DNA from: JAEUIV01 sp033763795
Lineage (GTDB): Bacteria; Planctomycetota; Phycisphaerae; Phycisphaerales; UBA1924
Length of the DNA: 64,000 nt
NCBI GenBank assembly: GCA_033763795.1
Contig: JANRJV010000001.1
Coordinates: 62,001-126,000 of the forward strand
Direction of reading: 5' to 3'
Positions 33,742 to 42,693 of this stretch are shown here, piece after piece. The notes under the pieces are model-generated. The model made no database searches. It was given only the letters and a program-made list of their open reading frames with translations, and was not told the origin of the DNA. The position numbers and the translations under genes are program-made. Positions within the stretch are counted from its first letter, which is position 1, and every line of letters begins with the position of its first letter.

Positions 33742-35277
33742 CTACTCCAGAGTCTGCGCCGGCGCCGGCGTGCGGTCCGTCACCTTCTCCTTGCGCACCG
33801 CCGACTCGGGATCCACCGCCGAAAGCAGGAAGGGCTCGTCCTCCAGCCGCGTGTGCACGTGCACCGGTCGGCCCCAGATCTCACGCAGGTTCTTCAGAAC
33901 CTCCCCCGACTTGGCAAGGTCCAGGTCCAGCCCGTTCCACTGGTGCGCCAGGAACAGCTCGCCCCGGTTCTGATAGTTCGCATCCAGCACATACACGAAA
34001 GGCTGGCCCATGTTCGTGATCTGGTACAGCAGCGTCTGCTTCACCTGCCGCCAGTCCCGGCTCACCACCCGCAGCTCACCCGTCTGCGGATCCCGCTTGT
34101 AGCGGTACATCTGGTGCCGCTCCACGAACTCCTCGCTCAGGAACTCGTCGATGAAGTTCACGTCGTTGTAGATCCGCCGCACCTCGAAGATCTTCTCCCG
34201 ACCCTTCATGCTGTTGTCGTCGAAGCGCTCCCGCGCCCCCAGCGTGTCCAGCCGCTCCCACAGCGCGCCGTGCCGGCCCGTGTTCCACCGGCGCTCGATG
34301 TCCTTGAACAGCTCGATCCCGATCTTGTACGGATTGAACCCCCCCGCCGGCATGTGCACAACCCCCGAGTGCTGCTCCGCGTAGTCGACGATCTCCGCCG
34401 CCTCCACGAAGTGCTCGGTCATCAGCTTGGAGTGCCAGTAGCTCGCCCACCCCTCGTTCATGATCTTCGTCATCGCCTGCGGCGCGAAGTAGTAGCTCTC
34501 CTCGCGCACGATCGACAGCACGTCCTGCTGCCAGTCCTCCAGCGGCGCGTGGTGCATCAGGAACAGCAGCACGTCCCGCGTGGGCCGCGCCGGCACGCGC
34601 CCCCGCTCCGCGCGCCGCTTCTGCTCGTGCCGACGCTTCTGGCTCTCCATCTCCTCCCGCGGGTTGACGAACGGATCCATGTAGTCCTTCGCCGGAAGCT
34701 TCGCGTACTCGAACTCCCCGGTCGCGGGCCCCGCCTCCGCCTCCCCCCGCGGCGAGAACACCGAGTACGGATCGATCAGGTGCTCGATGCTCAGGCAGCA
34801 GTCGATGAACCGCTCCACGGGCTCCTGCCCGTGCTTGTTGATGTGCCGCTGCACGCGCGTCGCGTGGTTGGCCATCGTGTTCATCATCTTCCGGTCCGTC
34901 TTGCTGAACCAGTAGTTGTTCTTGAAGAAGTCCGCGTGGCCGTACACGTGCGCCATCACCAGCTTCTGGTCGCTCAGCGCGTTGCTCTCCTGCAGGTACG
35001 CATAGCACGGGTCGTTGTTGATCACCATCTCGTAAATGCGCCCCAGCCCGTACGCATCCCGCTTCGACAGCCGCTCGTACTCCATCCCCCATCGCCAATG
35101 GGGATAACGAACCGCGAACCCGCCGTACGCGGCGATCTGGTTCATCGTCTGGAAGTCCAGGACCTCGAACACCACCTCGGGGAACGTCAGCCCGTACTCG
35201 AGCGCCTTGGACCGGATCCGGTCCATATGCGCCCGCAGCTCCCCCGGCAGGTCCGTGCTGGTGCGCCGTTGACCCAT
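33742..35277 (-). CDS. SpoVR-family protein
   Basis: A 511-residue protein of the SpoVR/YcgB family. It has VFEVLDFQTMNQIAAYGGF and the conserved block YPHWRWGMEYERLSK ... INNDPCYAYLQESN ... VMAHVYGHADFFKNN, then MNEGWASYWHSKLM and GFNPYKIGIELFKDIE. The biochemical role is unknown; in Bacillus spoVR affects cortex formation, and in proteobacteria the gene usually sits with yeaG and yeaH. Those partners are not in the window. The start at 35277 is supported by TACAGT exactly 6 bases upstream with no ribosome binding site, so the mRNA is probably leaderless. Confidence 0.92.
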   Translation of the reverse strand: MGQRRTSTDLPGELRAHMDRIRSKALEYGLTFPEVVFEVLDFQTMNQIAAYGGFAVRYPHWRWGMEYERLSKRDAYGLGRIYEMVINNDPCYAYLQESNALSDQKLVMAHVYGHADFFKNNYWFSKTDRKMMNTMANHATRVQRHINKHGQEPVERFIDCCLSIEHLIDPYSVFSPRGEAEAGPATGEFEYAKLPAKDYMDPFVNPREEMESQKRRHEQKRRAERGRVPARPTRDVLLFLMHHAPLEDWQQDVLSIVREESYYFAPQAMTKIMNEGWASYWHSKLMTEHFVEAAEIVDYAEQHSGVVHMPAGGFNPYKIGIELFKDIERRWNTGRHGALWERLDTLGARERFDDNSMKGREKIFEVRRIYNDVNFIDEFLSEEFVERHQMYRYKRDPQTGELRVVSRDWRQVKQTLLYQITNMGQPFVYVLDANYQNRGELFLAHQWNGLDLDLAKSGEVLKNLREIWGRPVHVHTRLEDEPFLLSAVDPESAVRKEKVTDRTPAPAQTLE

Positions 35278-35466
35278 CCTCAAACTGTATCTCGGCAAAC
35301 TGGGAGAACTCTCCCCCGCTTCTTCACCAAATCTGCACGCTTTTCGAGCGCTGGCGCAACCCCCATCACTACCGAATCGCAGTACGTTTTCTCGCTGAAC
35401 GGTCGCTGCTGGCGTGCTGACACGTGGACAGCCGGGGCACCCGCACCATTCCAGGAGGACAGGAAC

Positions 35467-37005
35467 ATGTTGAATCGTTGTCTCACCATCGCGGCTGTCG
35501 TTGCCGCCTGCGGAACCGTTGCATCCGCTCAGTTCACCGGCCCCAGCTCGTCGCAGAGCCCCTACGTTCTGCCCTCGATCCCGGGCGTCTCCACCACCTC
35601 GATCCTCACCGTGGGTGACAACATCGGCGGCTACCGCATGGTCGGTATCCCCGACGGCCTCGGCGCGTTCCAGAACGCCGGCGCCCGCGACTTCACCCTG
35701 CTCATGAACCATGAGCTCGGCGCCTCCGCCGGCGTCGTCCGCGCCCACGGCCAGACCGGCGCCTTCGTTTCCCGCTGGGAAATCAACCCCGCCACCCTCG
35801 CCGTCACCTCCGGCCGCGATCACAACACTTCCGCCGCCGACGCCTACGAGTACTACCCCGCCACCGGCACCTGGAGCAACGCCGTCGACCCCTCGCAGCG
35901 CTGGGGCCGCTTCTGCTCGGCCGACCTCGCCGCACCCTCGGCCTACTACAACGCCGCCACGGGCCTCGGCACCCAGAGCCGCATCTACATGAACGGCGAA
36001 GAAGTCGGCGCCGAAGGCCGCGCCTACGCACACATCGTCACCGGACCCGCCACCAACCAGACCTGACAGCTCCCCCACCTCGGCAAGTTCTCCTGGGAAA
36101 ACTCCGTCGCCAGCCCCTTCGCCCAGGACAAGACCATCGTCCTCGGCCTCGACGACTCCTCCCCCGGACAGAACTACCTCTACATCGGCAACAAGACCAA
36201 CTCCGGCAACGACATCGAACGCGCCGGCCTCACCAACGGCTCCCTCTACGGCATCCGCGCCACCAACCTCATCCCCCTCAACGGCTTCGAGGGACGCACC
36301 GCCCCCGCCGCCGGCCGATTCGACCTTGTCAACTTCGGCGACGTCTCCAACACCACCGGCGCCACCCTCCAGACCAACTCCAACAACGCCAACGTCACCA
36401 ACTTCCTCCGCCCCGAGGACGGCCAGTGGGACCCCCGTCCGGGCCGCCAGAACGACTTCTACTTCGTCACCACCGACCGCTACGACACCACCGGCATCGG
36501 CGGCACCACCGTCGGCCGCAGCCGATTCTACCGCATGACCTTCGATGACATCACCAACCCCACCGCCGGCGGCACCGTCACCGAGCTCCTCAGCACCGCC
36601 AACGGCCCCCAGATGATGGACAACATGACCATCGACAAGTTCGGCCGCATCATCATCTAGGAAGACATCGGCGGCCAGGACGCCCTCGGCAAGATCTGGC
36701 TCTACGACATCGACTCGGGCGGCCTCGTTGAAGTCGCCACCCACGACCCCGCCCGCTTCACCCCCGGCGCTCCCGGCTTCCTCACCCGTGACGAAGAGTC
36801 CTCGGGCATCATCGACGCCTCCGACATCCTGGGCGACGGCTACTACCTCCTCGACGTCCAGGCTCACTACAGCATCCCGGGCGAGCTCGTCGAAGGCGGC
36901 CAGCTCCTCGCCATGTACATCGACCCCCGCATCGTCCCCGCACCCGGCGCCATCGCCATCCTCGGCCTCGGCGCCCTCGCCGCCGGCCGCCGCCGCCGCA
37001 ACTAA
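35467..37005 (+). pseudogene. DUF839/PhoX-like PEP-CTERM protein, two in-frame stops
   Basis: One frame of 513 codons runs from ATG 35467 (AGGAGG about 10 bases upstream) to TAA 37005, interrupted only by TGA at codon 200 (36064) and TAG at codon 398 (36658). Everything around the stops still reads as good protein: signal peptide MLNRCLTIAAVVAACGTVASA, DUF839/PhoX-like blocks (TLLMNHELGA, FCSADLAAPSAYYN, YMNGEEVGAEGRAYAHI, then LGKFSWENSVASPF and IVLGLDDSSPGQNYLYIG after the first stop), and a C-terminal sorting tail VPAPGAIAILGLGALAAGRRRRN. The first stop stands where Trp (TGG) is expected and the second where Gln (CAG) is likely; both fit single C:G to T:A changes. A recent pseudogene, assembly error or stop read-through are all possible. 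Confidence 0.85.
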
Positions 37006-37031
37006 ACTGTTCTGACACCACAAAACCCCCC

Positions 37032-37064
37032 GGCGTCGCCAGAGACATCTGGCGACGCCGCTTT
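37032..37064 (+). terminator. Rho-independent terminator
   Basis: GGCGTCGCCAGA (37032-37043) pairs perfectly with TCTGGCGACGCC (37048-37059) around a GACA loop, followed by GCTTTATT. It ends the interrupted PEP-CTERM gene. Confidence 0.75.
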
Positions 37065-37159
37065 ATTCTCGATTCCCGCCCACCCCCTCCCTCAACCAAC
37101 GCATGACACGCCCCGCTCGCGACATTCACAGGCGGCACGTCGCCCTCAGGAGCACCACC

Positions 37160-38026
37160 ATGAAGACCACCACACTTGCCCTCCTTGCCCCGTTCCTCGC
37201 CGGCGCCCCCGCATTCGCCGAAACCATCACCCTCGCTCCCGTCGCCGACAACACCCTCTACGAGCCCAACTTCAAGGGCGAAGCCAGCAACGGCTCGGGC
37301 CCCCACGTCTACGCCGGAGCCACCCGCGACGGCAGCCTCCGCCGCGCTCTCCTCCGCTTCGACTTCTCCGAAATCCCCGCCGGCTCGACCATCACGGGCG
37401 TCTCGCTCCAGCTCGTCTGCACACGACAGATCGTCGGCTCCCCCAACATGACCCTTCACAGCGTCCTCAGTTCCTGGGGCGAGGCCGCCTCCAACGCCGG
37501 AGAACCGGGCGGCGCCGGCACCGCCCCCGCGCCCGGCGACGCCACCTGGACCTTCCGCTTCTTCCAGACCGACGCCACCTGGGCGAACCCCGGCGGCGAC
37601 TTCGACCCCGCCGTCCTCGCCCAGACCACCGTCTCTCTCACCGGACCCTACGTCTGGTCCGGACCCGCCCTCGTGAGCGCCGTCCAGAGCTGGGTCGACG
37701 GCAACGCCGAACACCACGGCTTCATGCTCCGCGGCGACGAAGCCACCACCTTCAACGCCAAGCGCTTCGGCTCCCGCGAAAACCCCATCCCCGCCGAACG
37801 CCCCGCCCTCACCATCACCTTCACCCCGCCCCCGTCGCCCCTCTGCCCGGGCGACGCCGACGGAAACGACTCCGTCAACTTCGCCGACATCACCGCCGTC
37901 CTCGCCAACTTCCTCACCGACTACTCCCCCTCGCTCAACGGCCCGGGCGACGCCAACCACGACGGCGTGGTCAACTTCGCCGACGTCACCGCCGTCCTCT
38001 CGAACTTCAATATCCCCTGCACCTGA
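37160..38026 (+). CDS. Secreted DNRLRE-domain protein with paired dockerin-like repeats
   Basis: A 288-residue exported protein. The signal peptide is MKTTTLALLAPFLAGAPAFA. A DNRLRE-type beta-sandwich follows: LAPVADNTLYE at the start, ALLRFDFSEIPAGSTITGVSL (about 65-85), DATWTFRFFQTDATW and GFMLRGDEA ... RPALTITF. The C-terminus holds two dockerin-like Ca-binding loops, GDADGNDSVNFADITAVL and GDANHDGVVNFADVTAVL, within a Cys-bracketed region. CAGGAG lies about 9 bases before the ATG. It is a second dockerin-type secreted protein in the window; such repeats could bind cohesin-like partners or only stabilise the fold. No cohesin is seen here. Confidence 0.85.
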   Translation: MKTTTLALLAPFLAGAPAFAETITLAPVADNTLYEPNFKGEASNGSGPHVYAGATRDGSLRRALLRFDFSEIPAGSTITGVSLQLVCTRQIVGSPNMTLHSVLSSWGEAASNAGEPGGAGTAPAPGDATWTFRFFQTDATWANPGGDFDPAVLAQTTVSLTGPYVWSGPALVSAVQSWVDGNAEHHGFMLRGDEATTFNAKRFGSRENPIPAERPALTITFTPPPSPLCPGDADGNDSVNFADITAVLANFLTDYSPSLNGPGDANHDGVVNFADVTAVLSNFNIPCT

Positions 38027-38041
38027 CCCCGGCCGGACCGC

Positions 38042-38452
38042 TCACCCGCCCCCGAGAAACCGCGCGCCCGCCTCACCGTCCCGCGGCTCCGCGCCGCCCG
38101 CGCGATCACCCGCCAGCTCAAGCTTCACCTTCCGCAGCGTCGTCGGGCACGACCGCACCAGCTCGCGCTCGCCGCCCGAGCGCAGCCACCGGTCCAGCTC
38201 GAACTTCGTCGACGCATCCCGCACCAGGATCGTCGCCACACCGCGCGACAGACCCGACACGCTCGTCCGCGCCGCCAGCTCCGCCGGGCACACCCGCGCC
38301 CACGCCGCGCCCACGCCCCCCAGCTTCCGCTCGACCTGCCTGAGTTCCTCCCGCACGCGCTGCATCAGCGGGCCCAGCGCCTGCGCCGCCTCGCCCCGCA
38401 CGCGCAGCGCACGCAGCCGCTCCAGCCGATGCTCCGCCGTGCGTTTCATCAT
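38042..38452 (-). CDS. DciA-like (DUF721) protein
   Basis: A 136-residue protein. The first 45 residues are helical and basic; the rest matches the DUF721/DciA fold: WARVCPAELAARTSVSGLSRGVATILVRDASTKFELDRW, then TTLRKVKLEL. DciA proteins help load the replicative helicase DnaB where DnaC is absent; DUF721 proteins are also found beside dnaA or recF in other phyla. Two ATGs stand in tandem at 38452 and 38449. TACGAT lies exactly 6 bases before the first, and GGAGAG fills the space between; a leaderless start at 38452 is favoured. It follows the TPR-sulfotransferase gene on the same strand by 24 bases. Confidence 0.75.
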   Translation of the reverse strand: MMKRTAEHRLERLRALRVRGEAAQALGPLMQRVREELRQVERKLGGVGAAWARVCPAELAARTSVSGLSRGVATILVRDASTKFELDRWLRSGGERELVRSCPTTLRKVKLELAGDRAGGAEPRDGEAGARFLGGG

Positions 38453-38476
38453 CTCTCCATCGTAGCCGCCGCACCC

Positions 38477-40213
38477 TCACACCCCGCTCGCATACCCGAA
38501 CCGCAGCGCGTAAGGCTCCAGCACCTCCAGCGCCCCGCCGAAGTGCTTCTGATACCGCCTCCACCGCTCCACCGCCCGCGTGTACACCGGCTGCGCCACC
38601 TGCCGGAAACTCTGGGACCGCACGGGCCCGCCCGCCCCCTTGGCCACCGCCGCCTCGATCGCCCCGTGCCACTCCAGCCCCAGAAACTCCAGCACATCCC
38701 GGCACACGCCCCCCGCGTCCCGCACCACGTCCTCGTACCGCACCTCCATCCAGCGCAGCCCCAGCACCTCCCGGAACCGGAGCCACAGATCAAGCCGCAG
38801 CGCGTAATGCCGCGCCGCGCTCTCCAGCGTCGCATACTGCACCGCGGACGTCGGCCGGTTGTCCAGCATCATGAAGCAGCTCAGCACCACGTCCCGCGGA
38901 TCGCGCAGGCACATCAGCACCCGCGGCCCGTCGAACAGCCGCCGCGCCACCGGCAGGTAAGGCAACTGCGAAGGCGCACGGTCCAGCACGAAACGCGTCG
39001 CCTCCGGCGCAGGCTTCATGCGCCGGCGGATCAGCGACCAGTACGCCTCCAGCCCCGCCCGTAAAGCCTCATCATCCGGCCCCGCCAGCGCGCCCCACAG
39101 CGACCCAGGCCTCCGCCTCATCACCGCGTACGCCGCGTTCTCCAGCGTCGGCAATTCGTCCGTGATCGCCACCTCGGGGTGCGCTCCAAGCAGCCGCTCC
39201 AGCAGCGTCGTACCCGACCGCGGAAACCCGACGATGAACGCCGGCGTCCGCCGCTCACCCACGCTCGCAGACACCGACACACCCGAGGGCCACCGCGCAA
39301 CCTCCTCCGCCGTTAGACCCATCCCCTCCCGTACAAACCCCTCGAAGCGCTCCGCCAGCGCCCGCCGATCAGCCGGCACATCACGCAACCGCGCCGCCGA
39401 AAACGCCTCGAATGCCTCCTCGCACCTCCCCAGTTGATCCAGCGCCTGCCCCAGCAGCCGCTGCGCGGCCCGGAGCTCAGGCCCCCCCGAAAGCCGCTGT
39501 ATCGCCAGCCGCAGCAGACCCTCCGCCGCACCCGCCGCTCCCGCACGCAGCTCCAGCGCCCCCAGCACGCGCAGCGCCACCGCGCTGCCCCCGTCAAGCC
39601 GCAGCGCCGCCGTCGCCGCCCGACGGGCAACTTCGAGCTGCCCCGCACGCTCCGCCCGGCTCGCCAGCTCTTCATGAAGCCGCACGCTCGCGGGCAACCG
39701 CTCCGCCCCCTCCGCAAGCGCTGCCACCGACCCCGAATGATCCTCCAACATCTCCAGCACCGACCCCAGCGCGAGCCACCCCCCCTCGTTCCCCGCCTCA
39801 TGCGCCAGCGCCGCGCGCAGCAACTCCGCCGCAAGCCCCGGCTGGCCCGCCCGCATTGCCGCCACGCCCTCCTCCACCGTCGGCGCCGCCGACGCAGAAC
39901 GCCGCCTCGCCTCCTCCAGCGCACCCCGCTCCTCGGCCGGCCGCCCCGTCCGGTGAAACACCGTCGCCAGCATCACCCAGGGCTCCGCCGCCTCAGGCTC
40001 CAGCACCGTCGACCGCCGCAGCACATGCTGGGCCTGCTCCAGCTCCCCGAGCTCCAGCAGCAGCGACCCCAGCTCGCGGTTGAACCCCGCATCATCGGGC
40101 CACAGCGCCAGCCCCCGCACCAGCACCGACCGCGCATGCAGAGGCTGACCGGACCCGCGCAGCCGCCGCGCTTCCTCGAGGCCGGCCCGCGCCTCCTCGC
40201 TCGCGCTCAACAA
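38477..40213 (-). CDS. TPR-repeat sulfotransferase
   Basis: A 578-residue protein. Residues 1-270 are tetratricopeptide repeats (for example ARSVLVRGLALWPDDAGFN and AQHVLRRSTVLEPEAAEPW). The C-terminal half is a sulfotransferase: AFIVGFPRSGTTLLERLLG (5' PAPS loop, about 308-326) and VLMCLRDPRDVVLSCFMM (3' phosphate element, about 428-445), then WMEVRYEDVVRDAG and a C-terminal YALRFGY. The start is a TTG at 40213 or the next TTG; GGGTGGA is nearby. It is 36 bases downstream of a paralogous gene on the same strand. TPR-sulfotransferases of this type sulfate tyrosines or glycans in other bacteria; the substrate here is unknown. Confidence 0.88.
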   Translation of the reverse strand: MLSASEEARAGLEEARRLRGSGQPLHARSVLVRGLALWPDDAGFNRELGSLLLELGELEQAQHVLRRSTVLEPEAAEPWVMLATVFHRTGRPAEERGALEEARRRSASAAPTVEEGVAAMRAGQPGLAAELLRAALAHEAGNEGGWLALGSVLEMLEDHSGSVAALAEGAERLPASVRLHEELASRAERAGQLEVARRAATAALRLDGGSAVALRVLGALELRAGAAGAAEGLLRLAIQRLSGGPELRAAQRLLGQALDQLGRCEEAFEAFSAARLRDVPADRRALAERFEGFVREGMGLTAEEVARWPSGVSVSASVGERRTPAFIVGFPRSGTTLLERLLGAHPEVAITDELPTLENAAYAVMRRRPGSLWGALAGPDDEALRAGLEAYWSLIRRRMKPAPEATRFVLDRAPSQLPYLPVARRLFDGPRVLMCLRDPRDVVLSCFMMLDNRPTSAVQYATLESAARHYALRLDLWLRFREVLGLRWMEVRYEDVVRDAGGVCRDVLEFLGLEWHGAIEAAVAKGAGGPVRSQSFRQVAQPVYTRAVERWRRYQKHFGGALEVLEPYALRFGYASGV

Positions 40214-40249
40214 TCCACCCCGTTCCCGCCCCTCGCCCCACCGCCCCGT

Positions 40250-41977
40250 TCACGCATCGCCATACCCGAACTCCTGCGCGAAAGGCTCCAGGATCGGGAG
40301 CGCCGCCCCGAAATGCTTCTCGTACGCACGCCACCGGCCCAGCGCACGCTTGTACAGCCCCTCCGTCACCTGCCGATAGCTCGTCGAGCGAACCTGCTTC
40401 CCCGCGGTCTTCTCGACGAACCGCAGCACCGCGTCGTCCCAGGGCTGGCCCACGAACTCCAGCACACGCCCCACCGTCGCCTCGGGCTGCTCCACGATGT
40501 CCTCGTACCGCACCTCGAGCCAGGGCAGGTCCAGCGCCGTACGCATGTGCAGCCACAGCTTCATCACCTGCGCATACTGCCGCGCCGCGTCCTCCAGCGT
40601 CCCGTAGTGCAGCACCGCCGCCGCCGTACGCGACAGGTTCATGAAACAGCTCAGCACCACGTCCCGCGGATCGCGCAGCGACACCACCACCTTCGACCCC
40701 GGAAACACCCGCCGCGCCGTGAACAGGTTGGGCGTGTTCAGCGGATGCTTGTCCAGCAGCAGCTTGCCCGCGAGCGCCTCCGCGCCCAGTTCGCCCTCCG
40801 CGACGCCCCAGTACTCCGCCCGCGCCCGCACAACCTCCGCCTCCGAGATGCTCCCCAGGTGCCGGGGCAACCGCTCCAGCCCGCCCAGAGGCTGCGCCAG
40901 CGTCTCCGTCACACGCCCCAGGTTCCGAAGCTCGTCCGTCGTCACGATCGCCGGATGCGCCCCCAGCATCTGCTCCAGCAGCGTCGTGCCCGAACGCGGG
41001 AACCCCACGAAAAACACGGGCGAAGGCCGCTCCTCCGCCGGCGTACGGGGCCACGTCGCCGCGATCCCCTCCGGCAGATCACGAATCTGCGCATCAATAA
41101 ACCGACCCACCTCCTCCGACGCCCGCCGAAACTCCTCGTCCAGCGACCGCGGATCACGCTTGCTCGCCCTGAAGCACCGCATCGCATCGTCGTGACGCTT
41201 CATCCGGTCCAGCACCAGCCCCAGCGAGCGGCACAGGTCCCGCGCCTCGCTCGAATTGGGCGCACACGCCGACACCGCGTCCTTGAACGCCTGCGCGGCT
41301 TCCTCCAGCTTCCCCTCACGCTCCAGCAGCCGCCCAACCACTCCCAGTGCCGTCGGATGATCCTTCCGCAGCGCCAGCGCCGCCCGCGCCTCGTCCACCG
41401 CACCCCCGAGATCGTTCGCACGCTCCAGCAGCAACGCCAGACGCGCCCGCACCTCCGCGTTCTCCGGATGCCGCGCCGCCGACGCACGCGCATGCTCCAG
41501 CGCCGCCCCCAGCTCGCGCCGCGCCCCCAGGATGCTCATCATCAGCACATCCGCCTGCGCGACATGACCGTCCAGCTCGATCGCCCGCCGCGCATGCGTC
41601 TCGGCCTCAGACACCTGCCCCGCCTGCAGCTCCGCCGTCGCCAGCGCCAGCAGCACCTCCCCCGCCTCCTCGCCCGCCGCCTCCGCCCGACGCAGCGTCT
41701 GCACCGCTTCCAGCGCCCGTCCCCGCGCCAGCTGCAACGACCCCAACCGGAACAGATACTCCGGGTGCCCCGGGTCCAGCCGCAACGCCTCGTTCAGCCG
41801 GCGTTCCGCCGACGCCAGCTCGCCCGCGTCGGCGTCCAGCATCGCCAGCATGAACACCGCCTCGTGGCACGCCGGAAACCGCCCCAGGATCTCCTCGAAA
41901 CGCCGCCGCGCAGCCGACGAGTCACCCGCCCGCTGGGCCTCAACCGCCGCAAGGAACAGACCTTCAAGCTCCTGCAT
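40250..41977 (-). CDS. TPR-repeat sulfotransferase
   Basis: A 575-residue paralogue of the next gene. TPR repeats fill residues about 1-260 (AARRRFEEILGRFPACHEA, AERRLNEALRLDPGHPEYL and others). The sulfotransferase domain has VFFVGFPRSGTTLLEQMLG (about 310-328), GKLLLDKHPLNTPN, VVVSLRDPRDVVLSCFMN (about 420-437), WLEVRYEDIVEQPE and a C-terminal FAQEFGY. The ATG at 41977 follows TAGGAT by exactly 6 bases with no ribosome binding site, so the pair is probably transcribed as a leaderless operon that may extend into the DciA-like gene. Confidence 0.9.
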   Translation of the reverse strand: MQELEGLFLAAVEAQRAGDSSAARRRFEEILGRFPACHEAVFMLAMLDADAGELASAERRLNEALRLDPGHPEYLFRLGSLQLARGRALEAVQTLRRAEAAGEEAGEVLLALATAELQAGQVSEAETHARRAIELDGHVAQADVLMMSILGARRELGAALEHARASAARHPENAEVRARLALLLERANDLGGAVDEARAALALRKDHPTALGVVGRLLEREGKLEEAAQAFKDAVSACAPNSSEARDLCRSLGLVLDRMKRHDDAMRCFRASKRDPRSLDEEFRRASEEVGRFIDAQIRDLPEGIAATWPRTPAEERPSPVFFVGFPRSGTTLLEQMLGAHPAIVTTDELRNLGRVTETLAQPLGGLERLPRHLGSISEAEVVRARAEYWGVAEGELGAEALAGKLLLDKHPLNTPNLFTARRVFPGSKVVVSLRDPRDVVLSCFMNLSRTAAAVLHYGTLEDAARQYAQVMKLWLHMRTALDLPWLEVRYEDIVEQPEATVGRVLEFVGQPWDDAVLRFVEKTAGKQVRSTSYRQVTEGLYKRALGRWRAYEKHFGAALPILEPFAQEFGYGDA

Positions 41978-42007
41978 CGCTGGATCCTACCGGTCCCCGC
42001 ACCGGTC

Positions 42008-42042
42008 CAAAAAAGACGGCGGCTCCCACGAGGGGAGCCGCC
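42008..42042 (-). terminator. Rho-independent terminator of the PEP-CTERM gene
   Basis: On the minus strand GGCGGCTCCC (42042-42033) pairs with GGGAGCCGCC (42027-42018), followed by GTCTTTTTTGG. It lies 37 bases beyond the stop of the PEP-CTERM gene at 42079. Confidence 0.85.
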
Positions 42043-42078
42043 GAACATGCTCAGAAGAGCTCAAGCCGTCCGCTCAGA

Positions 42079-42693
42079 TTAGCGGCGCTTGCGGCCGAGG
42101 AGGCCGACGCCCGCGAGGGCCAGGAGGCCAGCGCCGGCGGGGGTGGGGACCGGGTTCACGGTCTGGATGAACAGGCTGCCCGAGTTCCAGACGCCGTCGA
42201 CGGCGCCGGAGATGTCGTCGTACGACTCGAAGAACTCCAGACGCAGGATGCCGTCAGCGCCGACCGCGAAGTCGGGGACGCCCGCGTCAGCCAGCTTGAT
42301 GATGCCGCCCGAGGTGTAGTTGGTGGGGCCGCCGGGGGTGTTGTCGTTGCCGGGGCGGAGGAAGAGGCTCTGCGTGCCGGCGGAGTCGCCGAAGGCAACG
42401 CGCAGCTCGGAGCGCCACGAAGCGCCGAGGGCGGTCAGGACGACGTCCCAGCCGATGCCGTTGATGATGTTGTTAGCGCCGACCTGGATGTCGACGATCG
42501 TGTTGCCGGGGGTGCCCAGGCTGTCGAAGCTGTTGATGCCCGTGACATCAATCGGGGTCACGAAGCCCGAACGCTCCGTGTTGGCGACGCCGGTGTAGCC
42601 CGGAGCGGCCTCGAGGAACGAGCCCTCGGTGCTCTTGGCCGCGAAGGCCGAACCAGCCGCAACGAAAACCAACGCAGCAGACAGAATCTTCAT
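42079..42693 (-). CDS. Secreted PEP-CTERM-like protein
   Basis: A 204-residue exported protein. Signal peptide MKILSAALVFVAAGSAFA; a beta-rich body of about 155 residues with no recognised catalytic motif (GNTIVDIQVGANNIINGIGW; FGDSAGTQSLFLRPGND); then a sorting tail VPTPAGAGLLALAGVGLLGRKRR (Pro-rich motif, hydrophobic helix, basic end) as recognised by exosortase-type systems. GGGAGG lies 7 bases before the ATG at 42693. Its codons are mostly C-ending, opposite to the G-ending habit of the surrounding minus-strand genes, as expected for a strongly expressed gene. It has an own terminator and a long, structured upstream region. No exosortase gene is in the window. Confidence 0.85.
   Translation of the reverse strand: MKILSAALVFVAAGSAFAAKSTEGSFLEAAPGYTGVANTERSGFVTPIDVTGINSFDSLGTPGNTIVDIQVGANNIINGIGWDVVLTALGASWRSELRVAFGDSAGTQSLFLRPGNDNTPGGPTNYTSGGIIKLADAGVPDFAVGADGILRLEFFESYDDISGAVDGVWNSGSLFIQTVNPVPTPAGAGLLALAGVGLLGRKRR

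Noticed and set aside
36064..36066. TGA read as selenocysteine in the PEP-CTERM gene
   Set aside because: The position calls for Trp, not Cys, and a second stop of another type (TAG) follows; selenocysteine does not explain both.
33742..37023. Extension of the SpoVR frame through the PEP-CTERM gene to give a 1093-residue protein
   Set aside because: The extra part is antisense to clear coding sequence and has shadow composition; SpoVR homology begins at the ATG at 35277, which has a TACAGT box 6 bases upstream.
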